From Ascoidea asiatica (lineage: Eukaryota; Ascomycota; Saccharomycetes; Ascoideales; Ascoideaceae): 64,000 bases of DNA. The stretch covers positions 1,516,722-1,580,721 of the forward strand of contig BCKQ01000001.1 of NCBI GenBank assembly GCA_001600695.1. Direction: 5' to 3'. Below the pieces are notes generated by a model, which saw only the letters and a program-made list of their open reading frames with translations, was not told the origin of the DNA and did no database searches. A program made the translations under genes and the position numbers. This document shows, one piece after another, positions 31,824 through 42,124 of the stretch. Numbering within the stretch: position 1 is the first letter of the stretch; every line of letters starts with the position of its first letter.

Positions 31824-34800
31824 TTAACAACAATAGCAATAACAACAATAATAATAACAATAATAATAAAAATGGTCCAAATACTGCAAATAATTCAAAT
31901 TCAAATAGAAATCAGAGAGGTTCTCAATTTTCTCCTTCTGATTTAAATAAAATTGTTTTAGAATATTTAAATAAAAAAGGTTATAGAAAAACTGAATCAA
32001 TGTTAAGACTTGAATCTCAAAGACTGTATACTTCAATTCCAAATCCTGTTAATCCAAATACAACTCCAATTCAAAATCATCCTCCAAATCCATCTATTCC
32101 AATTCAAGCTCAAAAATCTTCAACTACCATAAATAATAATACTAATAATAATAATATAAATTCAAATTCAAATTCAAATCAAAATAATAATAATACTAAT
32201 GGTAATGGAATTATAAATAAATCTACACCTTCAAATACAAATACACCAACACCTACAACTAATACTTCAACTCCAACTCCAACTGCAAATATAAATACGA
32301 ATGGAAGTACAAATACAAATATAAATGGAAATATTAATGGAAATGCTAATCCAAATTCAACAATATCTTCAAATATTCCAAACAATACTTCCATTTCTAA
32401 TAATAACGTTAATAAAATTAATACCGATAGCTCTACAACTAATACAAATAACTCAAATAATGTAAATAATTCAAACAATACAACTAATATAAATAATAAT
32501 ACAAATAATGTAAATCAACGTCCGATTTCAAACCAATCAAATATGCTTAATTCTTCAAATAATCGAAATATTCAAAATACTCAGAATATTCAAAAAAAAG
32601 ATCCCAATTCATTATTAGACAAATTTAATATAGATAAAGTTGATCCATATTTATATGATAGAGCTTATAGATTATTAAAAAATTGGGTAGAAACTTCTCT
32701 TGATATTTATAGACCTGAATTAAATAAAATTTTATATCCTTTATTCATTCATTGTTTTTTAGATTTAATTGAAAAAAATGAAAGTGATAATGCAAAACTT
32801 TTTTTTAATAATTTCAAAAATGATCATTTAATTTTACATAAATCTGAAATATTAAAATTAAATCCTATTTATTTGATTGAACATTTAAATAATAATCCAT
32901 TAGCAAAAGCTTTTAAAAATTTGAAATATAAATTATCTTTATCTAAAAATTCTTTATATTTATTATTATATTTCTTACATGAAAATGAATCTGTTGGTGG
33001 TGGTTTATTAATTAGATTAATAAATCAATATTTAGAATTTTCCTCAAATAATAATTCTTTTCTATCAAATATTAATTTAAATCTATCTGATTTCTCGAAT
33101 AATAAATTAGATTCTTCTTTAACTGAAAATTTAAATTTACAATCACATTTAAATCCAAAAGAAGGCTTACCAGGCTATTCAACAATTAATGAGTTAAATA
33201 AATTTAATCAACAAGAGGTTAAATTAGGTAATTATCCTATGGAAAATGATTTTGCTCAAGAAATTGAAGCTGATTTGAAAGATCAAGATGAAAAAGAAGC
33301 TAATAAATTAGCTCAAAATAATAAAGCTTCAACCAGAATTACTTTATTTGAACAATTTCAAAAAATGAAAAAAGAAAATGTAATCACTGTTCTTGATGCT
33401 CCTAAAAAAGATGGTGAAAAAACGACCAAAAATACAAATAATAATAACAATAATACTAGTACTAATAATATTACTAGTAATGCTAATAATAATAATAGTA
33501 ATAATAATAATGATAATATAAATAATAACGCACCAAATAATTTGAATACCAATACAAACAATATTCCAACTTCTTCTAAACCTGATATATCAAAAATGCA
33601 TACACCTTCTTCTCCTACAAATGTACCGTTAATTTCTCCTGCAAAAAATACTTTACCATTACCACAAAAATCGTTTTTTGATCTTAAAAGAGAATTACTA
33701 AAAGTTCAAGATGCAAGAACCAGAATTCACTTAGGGGCTCAACAAGCTTCTGCACCTAGTGTTTGTATGTATACTTTTCATAATACTAATGATTCATTAA
33801 CATGCTTAGAATTTAATGAAAATTGTAATTTGATTGCAGGTGGATTTGAAGATAGTTATATTCAATTGTGGTCATTAGATGGGTCCTACTTAAAATCAGT
33901 TGTTAAAAACGATAAATATAACGAAGATTACTCAAGAAAATTGGTTGGTCATAGTGATACTGTTTATGGATTATCTTTTAGTCCAGATAATAGATATCTC
34001 TTATCAGCTTCAAGTGATAAAACTACAAGATTATGGTCTTTAGATACATATACTTCATTAGTTTCATATAAAGGCCATCTTGAACCTATATGGGATGTTA
34101 AATTTAGTCCATTTGGGCATTATTTTGCAACAGCTTCTCACGATCAAACTGCAGCATTATGGAGTTGTGATCATATTTATCCATTAAGAATTTTTGCAGG
34201 ACATTTAGATGATGTTGATTGTGTTGAATTTCATCCAAATTCTACTTACATATTCACTGGTTCAAGTGATAAATCTGTAAGAGCTTGGGATGTGGCGTCG
34301 GGTAATTGTGTAAGAGTCTTTTTAGGCCATAGTGCGGGTATAAGCTGTATGGCTCCATCTCCAGATGGAAGATGGTTAGCAACTGCTGGATATGATTCTC
34401 TAATAATTCTTTGGGATATTGGTACCGGAAAAAGAATAAAGGTTATGAGAGGACATGGAACCTCAACATCCATTAACTCATTATCTTTCTCAAGAGAAGG
34501 AAATGTTCTTGTTAGTGGTGGAAATGATAATTCAGTGAGAGTATGGGATGTTAAAATGGGAACTGCAGAATCAAATTCTGAACCTGAGAAATTTCATCTT
34601 AAGGGTGACTTCACAACAGCTACTCAATCATTAGATAAAATTGGCGGATTAGGAAATAAACTAAATCTCACATCGAAAAAGGACTCTATTATGGGAAACA
34701 AAAATGAGGCTACTGAAAAACGTCGTAAAGAAGTAGTAACAACCTTTGATCATATGGCTCCTTTTTTTACCAAAAACACCCCAGTTTATAAAGTTAAATT

Positions 34801-34846
34801 TACTAGACGAAACTTATGTCTATCTGCTGGCGCATTTAGAGGGTAA
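31688..34846 (+). CDS. TAF5: TFIID/SAGA subunit Taf5
   Basis: A 1,052-residue protein with the Taf5 domain order. After an Asn tract (~residues 20-60) comes the LisH motif SPSDLNKIVLEYLNKKGYRK (~80). The NTD2 domain (~310-450) has DPYLYDRAYRLLKNWVETSL and ELNKILYPLFIHCFLDLIEK. WD40 blades start at ~695, with SVCMYTFHNTNDSLTCLEF, SFSPDNRYLLSASSDKTTRL, ATASHDQTAALWSCDHIYPL and GHLDDVDCVEFHPNSTY. These match S. cerevisiae Taf5 (798 residues) closely; the extra length is Asn/Thr/Ser linkers. Taf5 scaffolds TFIID and SAGA and contacts the histone-fold TAFs, including Taf12, which is encoded near the other end of this window. ATG at 31688. Confidence 0.96.
31744..31868. repeat. AAT/AAC trinucleotide repeat in TAF5
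   Basis: An almost pure run of Asn codons (AAT with some AAC) interrupted by a few Ile and Ser codons, encoding the N-terminal poly-Asn tract of Taf5. Such tracts expand and contract by slippage. Confidence 0.9.
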
Positions 34847-35080
34847 ATAATTTGGTTTTGAATAATCATTTATTATTTATTACTTTTCAAAATAATTTTT
34901 TTTGATGAAAAATTTGAAAAGCTTATGTATTTTTATCGTTAAATTAATTTCTAACATGTATTTTATCTCTTTTAGTTATTTCAAAACATAAAATTACATA
35001 AAATTTAAAAACAATGTTTCGAATTGAGTCGATTCAAAGATATAAACTATAAAATTTGAGAGATTATATTCTTAACTCAA

Positions 35081-36111
35081 TCAATCATCACCACGACTTC
35101 TAGGTTTCTTTTTTTCCGCTTCTATTTTCTTTTCTTCTTCAATTTTGTTAACGTAAGCTGCAACAGTAGCATTATCTAATCTTTCATATTTATCAGGTCT
35201 CATCACAGCAATCTCAATGTTTTTAGCACCTGTTTGTACAACTTCTAAAAGACTTCTAATTGCTAAAGAAACAGTTGCTTCTTCATCCATATCAGCTTTG
35301 TGATTTTTTTCTAGAAATTCACGAACAGTTTTACTACTTCTACCTATAGCATTAGCTTTCCAAGCTGAATATATTCCAGAAGGTTCAGTTTCATATAATC
35401 TTGGAGTTTTATCATTACTATCAAAACCTGCAATTAAGGTGGCAATACCAAATGGTCTAACACCACCGGATTGAGTATATCTTTGTTGAACACCAGCAAC
35501 ATATTTAGTCAAATATTCAATTGTAACAGGATCCTCTAAATTTAATTTATGTGATTGAGCTTCGACTCTTGCTTTATCGATTAAAATTCTTGAATCCGCA
35601 TTTAAACCAGCATAAGTCAATAAAACATGATTATCAATCTTATTAATTTTACTTGGAGTTGTACGAGGATCTTGTAATTTTAAAGTACTTCTTCTTTCAC
35701 AACCTAAAACAACGACGGAACTTCCTTTGACACCAACTGCACAGGTTCCTCTTTTGACAGCTTCTGAAGCATATTCAACCTCTTTAAATTAATAAAAATA
35801 AAAGTTAGTAAATTAAATCAAAAAGTTAACAATTGAGTTCTATTATTTCTGTTTATTGAAATTATCAATTGGAACATACGAAAAACATGACCATCAGGAC
35901 TAATTATATATAACTGTTAGTAAATTGAATTGAATTGAAGTAGATTAAATTGCTTTGCTATATCTTCTTTTGATCTTCACCAGGTCTGATACAATTTCTG
36001 ATCAATTATCTTGAACGGTGGCGATGGAACAGAAGCAATTTGAAAAAAAATGAATTAAGAACTGAAAAAAACATACCTGAAAATTGATAAAGCACGATCG
36101 TAACCACTCAT
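35081..36111 (-). CDS. PRE6: 20S proteasome alpha-4 subunit, three exons including a 20-nt micro-exon
   Basis: The gene reads complement(join(35081..35781, 35880..35899, 36077..36111)): 756 nt and 251 residues, against 254 in S. cerevisiae. Exon 1 encodes [11 protein letters not shown] and the first two bases of a Ser codon. Exon 2 is 20 nt and encodes SPDGHVF. Exon 3 continues [20 protein letters not shown], then [20 protein letters not shown]-type sequence (here [20 protein letters not shown]), [19 protein letters not shown] and a Lys-rich end. The reading frame is restored exactly across both junctions and gives the conserved alpha-subunit N-terminus SPDGHVFQVEYA, which supports the model strongly. 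A conventional ORF call would miss the first ~70 residues. It is a structural, non-catalytic ring subunit. Divergent from the RPR2-like gene. Confidence 0.93.
35782..35879 (-). other. PRE6 intron 2 (98 nt)
   Basis: On the minus strand the intron starts GTATGT, contains TACTAAC, and ends TTTAAAG before AGGTTGAA. Only this acceptor completes the Gln codon begun by exon 2; using the next AG would read a stop codon. Confidence 0.9.
35900..36076 (-). other. PRE6 intron 1 (177 nt)
   Basis: On the minus strand it starts GTATGT, contains TACTAAC 15-20 nt before the acceptor, and ends ATTAG. It also holds a PACE-like GGTGGCGAT word at 36017-36025 on the plus strand. Confidence 0.9.
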
Positions 36112-36433
36112 TGCTATTCTTTTATTCTAAATAATAAATAAATTAAACTGTAATATAAATTCAATTGAATTGTAAAAATATTAATATTCAATTACCGAAA
36201 GCGAAGTGGAGTTTAACTATTTCTTAGAATCTGTAAATAAGCATTACTGATATTTCTTTATCAAAGCGATTGAGATTCAACAGTACTGAGAGAGCGACGG
36301 GTAACGGATCCCACTCAAACATATCAAATATCAAATATCAAATATATCAAACATTATAACTTTAACGATATTAATTTTTCAGAACTCCAACACATGTTTT
36401 AAAGAATACTCAACAAATCAAAAAAAAATAGAA
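36112..36433. promoter_or_regulatory. Divergent PRE6/RPR2 promoter
   Basis: CGGGTAACGG at 36298-36307 contains both a Reb1-type CGGGTAA core and the recurring GTAAC element, 187 bp from the PRE6 start and 136 bp from the RPR2-like start. A short ATCAA repeat follows at 36320-36350. Confidence 0.45.
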
Positions 36434-37654
36434 ATGGACAATATAATTGCAGAAAAGAATACCCAGGAGGCGCAGATAAAAGTGGGTAATATAGGTCAAA
36501 AACCTACAAGTAATGATGCAAAAGCATCTCCCAAATTTGAGATAATTGAGGCAGATCCTCCAGAAACAGTTGGGCATTTAGATCCAAGAAATAGAGCGAA
36601 TTATTTATATCAAGCTTCAAATTTGCTTTTGAATTCAGATCCTACAGCTGACTTTGACAAAAAAGCAGTATCTGATGATTCATTTAATGCAGTATTGTCA
36701 AGATGTTATAACAATAACTTACAATGGATTGTTAAAAAGTCACTTATAAAAATTTCTCCTTCAATTAAACGAACGATTTGTAAAAAGTGTTTTAGAGCAC
36801 AAATACCTGGAAAGACATGTAAAATTAGGCTTGTCAATAATAGTAAATTGAAAACTCCAAATAATGATATATTAACTGTTAAATGTATTTGTCAAAATGG
36901 CGAAAAGAGATATCCAATTGGAAAAAATAGATCTTATAAGCTTTTCACTGAAAGAGAAGATATAGTGTTTCCTGTTATAAATGGAGTCGTAATTAATAAA
37001 AACAAAAAGATAAATAAAGACTCAAATAAGAGTCAAAATAAAAACAAAATAAAAAATAAAAATAAAAATAACAATAACAATAACAATAAAAATAACAAAA
37101 ATAAAAGTTGGAAAGATAAAGAAAATTCAAATCAAAATATAAAAGGGAAGAAATATGATAATCAAAATTCGAATGATAAAATAAATAATGGCAGCCTTGA
37201 ATTGGATATGAATATATTGATGGGAAACGAACCTTCAAAAGATTTGATAAAGGATTTGAATAAAACTGAAACTAAAAATAAACACAAAAATCAAATAAGT
37301 AATCATATTGTTGAATTGGATATGGATATATTGATGGGAGATGAAATTCTAAAAGACTTGACAGACGATTCGAATAAACCTGAAACTGAATATAAACAGA
37401 AAAATCAAATAAATATCCATAGCCTTGAATTGGATATGGATATATTGATGGGAGAGGAGCCTCCAAAGGATTTGATAAAAGATTCAATTAAAACTGAAAC
37501 TGAATTCAAACAGAAAAATCAAATAAATAACCATAGCCTTGAATTGGATATGGATATATTAATAGGAGACAAACTTCCAAAAAAGGATTTGGACAAAACT
37601 GAAACTAAAGATAAAAAGAAAAATTCAAATGAGCTTGTGCTTTCTTTTGATTGA
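36434..37654 (+). CDS. RPR2: RNase P subunit Rpr2-like protein with repeat tail
   Basis: A 406-residue protein. Residues ~48-175 match the Rpr2/Rpp21/Snm1 family and are closest to yeast Rpr2: RNRANYLYQAS, SPSIKRTICKKCFRAQIPG and KNRSYKLFTERED. The zinc ribbon cysteines are C116, C119, C151 and C153. Rpr2 is a protein subunit of nuclear RNase P, which removes tRNA 5' leaders. S. cerevisiae Rpr2 has only 144 residues. Here a Lys/Asn-rich linker (~185-250) is followed by 3.8 copies of a 38-residue repeat containing ELDMDILMG. That tail has no counterpart I know in the family. The frame is continuous and the ATG at 36434 is the first possible. Confidence 0.88.
   Translation: MDNIIAEKNTQEAQIKVGNIGQKPTSNDAKASPKFEIIEADPPETVGHLDPRNRANYLYQASNLLLNSDPTADFDKKAVSDDSFNAVLSRCYNNNLQWIVKKSLIKISPSIKRTICKKCFRAQIPGKTCKIRLVNNSKLKTPNNDILTVKCICQNGEKRYPIGKNRSYKLFTEREDIVFPVINGVVINKNKKINKDSNKSQNKNKIKNKNKNNNNNNNKNNKNKSWKDKENSNQNIKGKKYDNQNSNDKINNGSLELDMNILMGNEPSKDLIKDLNKTETKNKHKNQISNHIVELDMDILMGDEILKDLTDDSNKPETEYKQKNQINIHSLELDMDILMGEEPPKDLIKDSIKTETEFKQKNQINNHSLELDMDILIGDKLPKKDLDKTETKDKKKNSNELVLSFD
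37193..37630. repeat. 114-bp coding tandem repeat in the RPR2-like gene
   Basis: Units begin at 37193, 37307, 37421 and 37535, exactly 114 bp apart; the last is partial. Each encodes S-L-E-L-D-M-D-I-L-M-G, an acidic/Pro patch with KDL, and a KTETE..KQKNQIN spacer. Copies 2-4 are most alike, which suggests recent duplication. Confidence 0.95.
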
Positions 37655-37774
37655 AATTTCTATAGAATTTATATATATTCTCTCTTTAGCTTTATAGACA
37701 GCTTTTTGACGCATCACGATTATTTTATTATTTTAGATATTTTAGATATTTTAGATAATAAACTAAGAATAAAT

Positions 37775-38821
37775 TTATGAGAAGTTTCTAGAGATCGCGT
37801 TGCTTGTTATCCTTGCAAATTCTTTTGTAGATTTACATGTAGATACAAAACTATGTTTAATTGATTCGTCCTTTGATATATCAATGTAAATATTATTACT
37901 ATTTTTAATATCCTCACTATTTTTTTTAGTATCATAATATCTTGAAAGAATTAAATCTCTTGTCTCATTTGAGACCCAATGATCTTTTTTAGCGAAAAAA
38001 AGCCATATTTTTTTAATATCCAAATCTTCAAAAAAATCATCATTGAATTCTTTATCAAATTTTATTTCATTCATTTCTTCTTTAGCTAATTCTAATGCTT
38101 CTTTAACATAAAATGGATTTGTAATTAGATTGATTGAATTTGTTTTAAAAGATGCAGAAGTTTTAACTGATGTAAATTGCAAAATCAATTTTATTATCCA
38201 AATTGGTATCAGATTACTTATAAAAGAACTTAGGCTTGAGATATAAGTTGGAAAATTTGGTAAGAAAGATAAAATTGTTGATAATTTTGAACCATTTTCT
38301 GATTTTGAAATATCTATGATTGTTGGAGTTATTAAACCAACAAATTTTATTGAATAACTTGATTTTAATTCTGAAATCATTCTTTGAATGATATATGCAC
38401 CAACTGAATGACCTAAAATATATAAACCTCTTTTATTTTTATTCTTATTTTTAGATTTTTTTTTGTTTTTGTTTTCTTCTTTGAATATCTCATTTATTAT
38501 ATCAATTTTATGTTTAATTTGATAATCTAGATCAAAATACTGATACTCATGATTAATACTCTCATTGATATTTATGTCTTCATAATTTTTTCTTTTTTTA
38601 CAATCTTCAATATTACTAAAACCAGCTTGAGAAATACCTAAGATTTCAAAATTTAATAATTTTTCAGAAATCTCATTTAAATAATCTTCATAAAATTCAA
38701 TTAAACCTGGATTTCCTGGGATGAAAACTAATAATGGATTATTTGAATCTAATGGAGTTACTTTGGGTTTTATTTGATAAATGCTTGTATAAATTGAATC
38801 AAAAACTAAGCCAGAATACAT
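37775..38821 (-). CDS. Lipid droplet-associated hydrolase homologue (YPR147C/LDAH family)
   Basis: A 348-residue alpha/beta hydrolase. It has LLVFIPGNPGLIEFYEDYL, the oxyanion-side motif of this family, and the nucleophile elbow LGHSVGAY around residue 136. The late segments KKIWLFFAKKDHWVSNETRD and a terminal SIKHSFVS supply the expected Asp and His. S. cerevisiae YPR147C (304 residues) and animal LDAH are lipid-droplet proteins with weak triacylglycerol or ester hydrolase activity; the substrate is uncertain. The extra length is a Lys/Asn-rich loop just before the elbow. ATG at 38821. A GTTACCG element lies ~210 bp upstream (39032-39038). Confidence 0.9.
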   Translation of the reverse strand: MYSGLVFDSIYTSIYQIKPKVTPLDSNNPLLVFIPGNPGLIEFYEDYLNEISEKLLNFEILGISQAGFSNIEDCKKRKNYEDININESINHEYQYFDLDYQIKHKIDIINEIFKEENKNKKKSKNKNKNKRGLYILGHSVGAYIIQRMISELKSSYSIKFVGLITPTIIDISKSENGSKLSTILSFLPNFPTYISSLSSFISNLIPIWIIKLILQFTSVKTSASFKTNSINLITNPFYVKEALELAKEEMNEIKFDKEFNDDFFEDLDIKKIWLFFAKKDHWVSNETRDLILSRYYDTKKNSEDIKNSNNIYIDISKDESIKHSFVSTCKSTKEFARITSNAISRNFS

Positions 38822-39217
38822 TTTCTATTTCAATAATCTTTTTTACAAATTAAAATAATTCAAGTATTTTAAATATACTTAAATTATAAATTATAGATTA
38901 TATCAGATTCTACTAAATCATTATAAATTAAAATATAATATTAGATCAATTCATGAAAATATGTTTTCTCGTCGAGTAAGAAGTCAAGATTTAACTAAAT
39001 TTGAAAAATATTTCGTCAAAGGTAAGTTAACGTTACCGCGATAAAACTTTTTGCTACGCTTCTACATTGGCTTCTACATTGGGATAATATTAAAGATTTG
39101 GTTTCTTAAGTATTTTTTTACACCAAAGATAACAATTCTTGACTATTATGTAAATTAAAAGTCCTTAAATTTAAAGCCATATATATAATTTTTTTTAACA
39201 TCTGTGATTTGAGGTTT
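38822..39217. other. Intergenic region upstream of the lipid hydrolase gene
   Basis: Contains GTTACCG at 39032-39038. A 27-codon plus-strand frame at 38961-39044 begins MFSRRVRSQDLTKFEK; it is too short to support as a gene. Otherwise AT-rich. Confidence 0.4.
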
Positions 39218-39976
39218 TTATTTTTTCTGACCTTGTGCAGCAACTGCAGCAGCACCAGCGGCTGCTGCTTCAGGATCTAAATAGTAAGGAGCCTTTACTG
39301 GTTTCAAGTTATCATCAAGCTCAAACACCAAAGGAATTCCAGTTGGAATATTGATTTCAGAAATCTCTTCAGAAGATATTCCTGTTAAATGTTTATATAA
39401 ACCTCGCAAAGAGTTTCCATGAGCTACCACTAATACAGTTTTATTTAATAGCAATTCTTTTGAAATTTCGTCTTGCCAATATGGTAGCATTCTTTTAATA
39501 ACTAATTTCAAAGATTCAGTTTTTGGTATAATTTGAGGATCAATACCAAAATATCTTTCATCATTAGATTGACTAAATTCATTATCATCCGAAATTGGAG
39601 GTGGTGGAATATTATAGGATCTTCTATATGTTTTAAATAAATCAGCGCCAAATTTTTTCAATGCTTCAGATTTATCTTTACCTTGTAAATCTCCATAATG
39701 CCTTTCATTTAATCTCCAAGATCTTTTAACATCTAGAAATAATCTATCTGAAGCTTCTAATAAAATATTTGCGGTTTGAATGGCTCTTGATAATTTCGAA
39801 GTAAATAAAATATCTGGTTTTAATCCAGATTCTTTTAATAGAATTCCTCCATTTCTTGCTTCTTTTTTACCCTTTTCAGTTAACTTAACATCAACCCAAC
39901 CTGTAAATAAATTTTTTTCATTCCATTCACTTTGTCCATGACGAACTAAAATTAGTTTTTTGGTTTCAAATGGCAT
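39218..39976 (-). CDS. GPM1: Phosphoglycerate mutase (2,3-BPG dependent)
   Basis: Interconverts 3- and 2-phosphoglycerate in glycolysis. The 252-residue protein has LVRHGQSEWN with the phospho-accepting His13, FTGWVDVKLTEKG, SKLSRAIQTANILLE, RSWRLNERHYGDLQGKDK with the catalytic Glu, and VVAHGNSLRGLYKHLTGISS with the second His. The Ala-rich end, DPEAAAAGAAAVAAQGQKK, matches S. cerevisiae Gpm1 (247). A short insertion near FSQSNDERYFGID is also as in yeasts. ATG at 39976. The upstream region contains a CCCCGGGG palindrome. Confidence 0.98.
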   Translation of the reverse strand: MPFETKKLILVRHGQSEWNEKNLFTGWVDVKLTEKGKKEARNGGILLKESGLKPDILFTSKLSRAIQTANILLEASDRLFLDVKRSWRLNERHYGDLQGKDKSEALKKFGADLFKTYRRSYNIPPPPISDDNEFSQSNDERYFGIDPQIIPKTESLKLVIKRMLPYWQDEISKELLLNKTVLVVAHGNSLRGLYKHLTGISSEEISEINIPTGIPLVFELDDNLKPVKAPYYLDPEAAAAGAAAVAAQGQKK

Positions 39977-40795
39977 TTTTATTAATAGTTTTTTTGGTTA
40001 GATTTTTAAATTCGGTTCTATATTGAAATTAGATTTGGAATTAAAGTGAAATTAATAAGAATTTTAAATCAAATCATTTTGAAGCATATTTATATTTTAC
40101 TTGATTATTTTTGAGCATTTTCGAAAAGATGAATTATTCTAAATAATTTTGGCTCCATAAAAAAATGAAAAGCTACTAACTATGATAAATAAGATAATAG
40201 CCAATCAGCAAGATATTTTCAGACAGTTCCAGTAAGTTCCGAACATATTCTAAAGTAAAAACAAAAGAGTTTGATTTGATATTCTAAATTGATTATTATT
40301 ATTATTTTTATTATTATTATTTGCAGTAATTTTATTATTATTTATCTGAATATTATGAATGTAATTCAATGTTGGTGTTTATTGATTGGTATTTCAATTT
40401 AGCTTTCCCCGGGGTCTGTGAACAAATAAAGAATACGGTTGAAAGAATTAAAAAAGGATTTTAGAGGAAGTTTAAATAAAGAAAAAATAATAATCTACTA
40501 TGTTTTTCGTTAAAAAATGAAAAATCAATTAACCACAGGCTACATTCTATTACAAAATACAGAAAATGATTCCAAAAAAGAGTTTTTTATTATAAGTGAA
40601 TAGAAAAAGTTAATAGATAAGAAACAAAAGTAAATATAAAAAAAGTAAAAAAGTTTTTAGTAAAAAAGAAAAAGAGTTATAAGTTTTTTCATATATTTTT
40701 TTGTATTTTATGAATTTTTTTTTGGGGTTTTATGATTTTGGGAATTTATTAGGAGTTTTTTGGATATGTTTATTTAGTTATTCTTTTTCTTTTTA
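39977..40795. other. GPM1 upstream region and 3' side of a broken gene
   Basis: AT-rich apart from a CCCCGGGG octamer at 40407-40414, ~430 bp before GPM1. A lone TACTAAC at 40174-40180 has no matching donor. No gene is seen. Confidence 0.4.
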
Positions 40796-42124
40796 TTAGA
40801 AAATACCACCAGGAAATTTATTATCAATAGTAGGATTACTTTCAACTGTTAAAAGCATCATTCCATGAATTGAGGTATGATGAGGTTCATTGAAAAGATG
40901 GTAAAATATTTTAAATATATCTCCAAAGAACTTATCTACAATATGTTTGATGAATTATTTGGTCCAGTCTACAAGCTTTTCTTTGGTATATTCATCAGCA
41001 AATCTTTCTTTTCTACAATAAAAAACGTTGAATCCAACAGAATGTGATCAGGATAAAGCATCAGCAAAATCAGAATCTGATGATGTACTTGACATATTAT
41101 AAAGATTAGAAGAATCAGTATTATCATTTCTTTTAACAATGGAAGAAAATTGTTGGACATCTTTGCCTTTGACATAAATTTTATCATCTTTTTCAGCTGA
41201 GTTTTGTTTTTTATTGTAATATTGATAAATTGCACTAGTTTCAGGAGTATAAGCTCTAATAATACATTGACTTCCATTTTCAAATAATCCAACTTCTAAT
41301 TCAATATTTCCCATAAATATAGAAAATTCCCATTTTTTAACTTTTGTTTTACTATTTTTAGTTTCCTAATTGAGAATACTTAGTAAAAACAATTTTATTA
41401 TTTGAATCGTAACCAATAATTTCTGATGATCAAAGTTTATAACCTTTTTTATCATGTTTCATAAATCTATTATTTACAACTTCCTTAGCAAAAGCAAAAT
41501 GACTAAATTTAAATTTCTTCTTACAATTGAAATCAGAATTAAAATCAGAAACATTTTTATTTGATTATGATCAATTGTAACAAGAGTAGTACCTACAGTT
41601 AAAATCAAAGCAGAAGTAATTAATAAAGTGCTAGAAGCAGTCAAAGTGGTTCCAATTGAATGAGCACTACATTCAAATGCTTTTCCTGGTGCAATTTTCC
41701 ATTCAGCACAATTACCAGCATGAATAAAAACACCACTACAAGAAATGGACATTTTTGCAACATTAAAAGCAAGACCAACAAAATTTTCCATAGCAGATCA
41801 CATTTCACCTGCAATTAAAGTAGTTCTAGCGGGTGTAAGTCCATTATCAGTTAAATTTTTTTGATTTTTTTTAAATTATGCATAATTGAAGTTATTAATA
41901 TCGATTGCAGCGCTTTCGGTACTTTTGACAATACTATTATTTACAATAGTAGTAGTGATATCGGGATTGACTGATTGCTCATCATTTGAAGTGGTGGTTG
42001 AGTTGAAAAATAAATTGAAAGATGAACCTAAAGTTGGAGGTTGAGATGGTAATGGAACTGGAATTGATTGAACAGTTAACAAGATTATAAGATTAGTTCA
42101 AAAAAATTTAGATGATAATCTCAT
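40796..42124 (-). pseudogene. Broken gene for a putative secreted protein, unknown function
   Basis: From an ATG at 42124 to a stop at 40796-40798 the same frame can be followed for about 442 codons, but it is interrupted. In-frame stops are TGA at 42098-42100, TAA at 41876-41878, TGA at 41798-41800, TGA at 41048-41050 and a further TAA near 40970. A pair of roughly compensating frame changes lies between about 41560 and 41340, with another TGA inside. The ordered pieces look like real protein: a hydrophobic, signal-peptide-like start; a Thr/Asn/Ser-rich part; a Cys-containing segment with two hydrophobic stretches; and a charged C-terminal part. It is thus a fairly young pseudogene of a secreted or membrane protein. 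No family was recognised and no function is claimed. Confidence 0.65.

Noticed and set aside
38961-39044. 27-codon frame starting MFSRRVRSQDL, followed by GTAAGT
   Set aside because: I looked for a spliced small gene here, but no TACTAAC or convincing acceptor follows before the GPM1 3' end.
40174-40180. TACTAAC upstream of GPM1 as a sign of an intron
   Set aside because: There is no GTATGT-type donor on the same strand between it and GPM1, and no coding sequence downstream.
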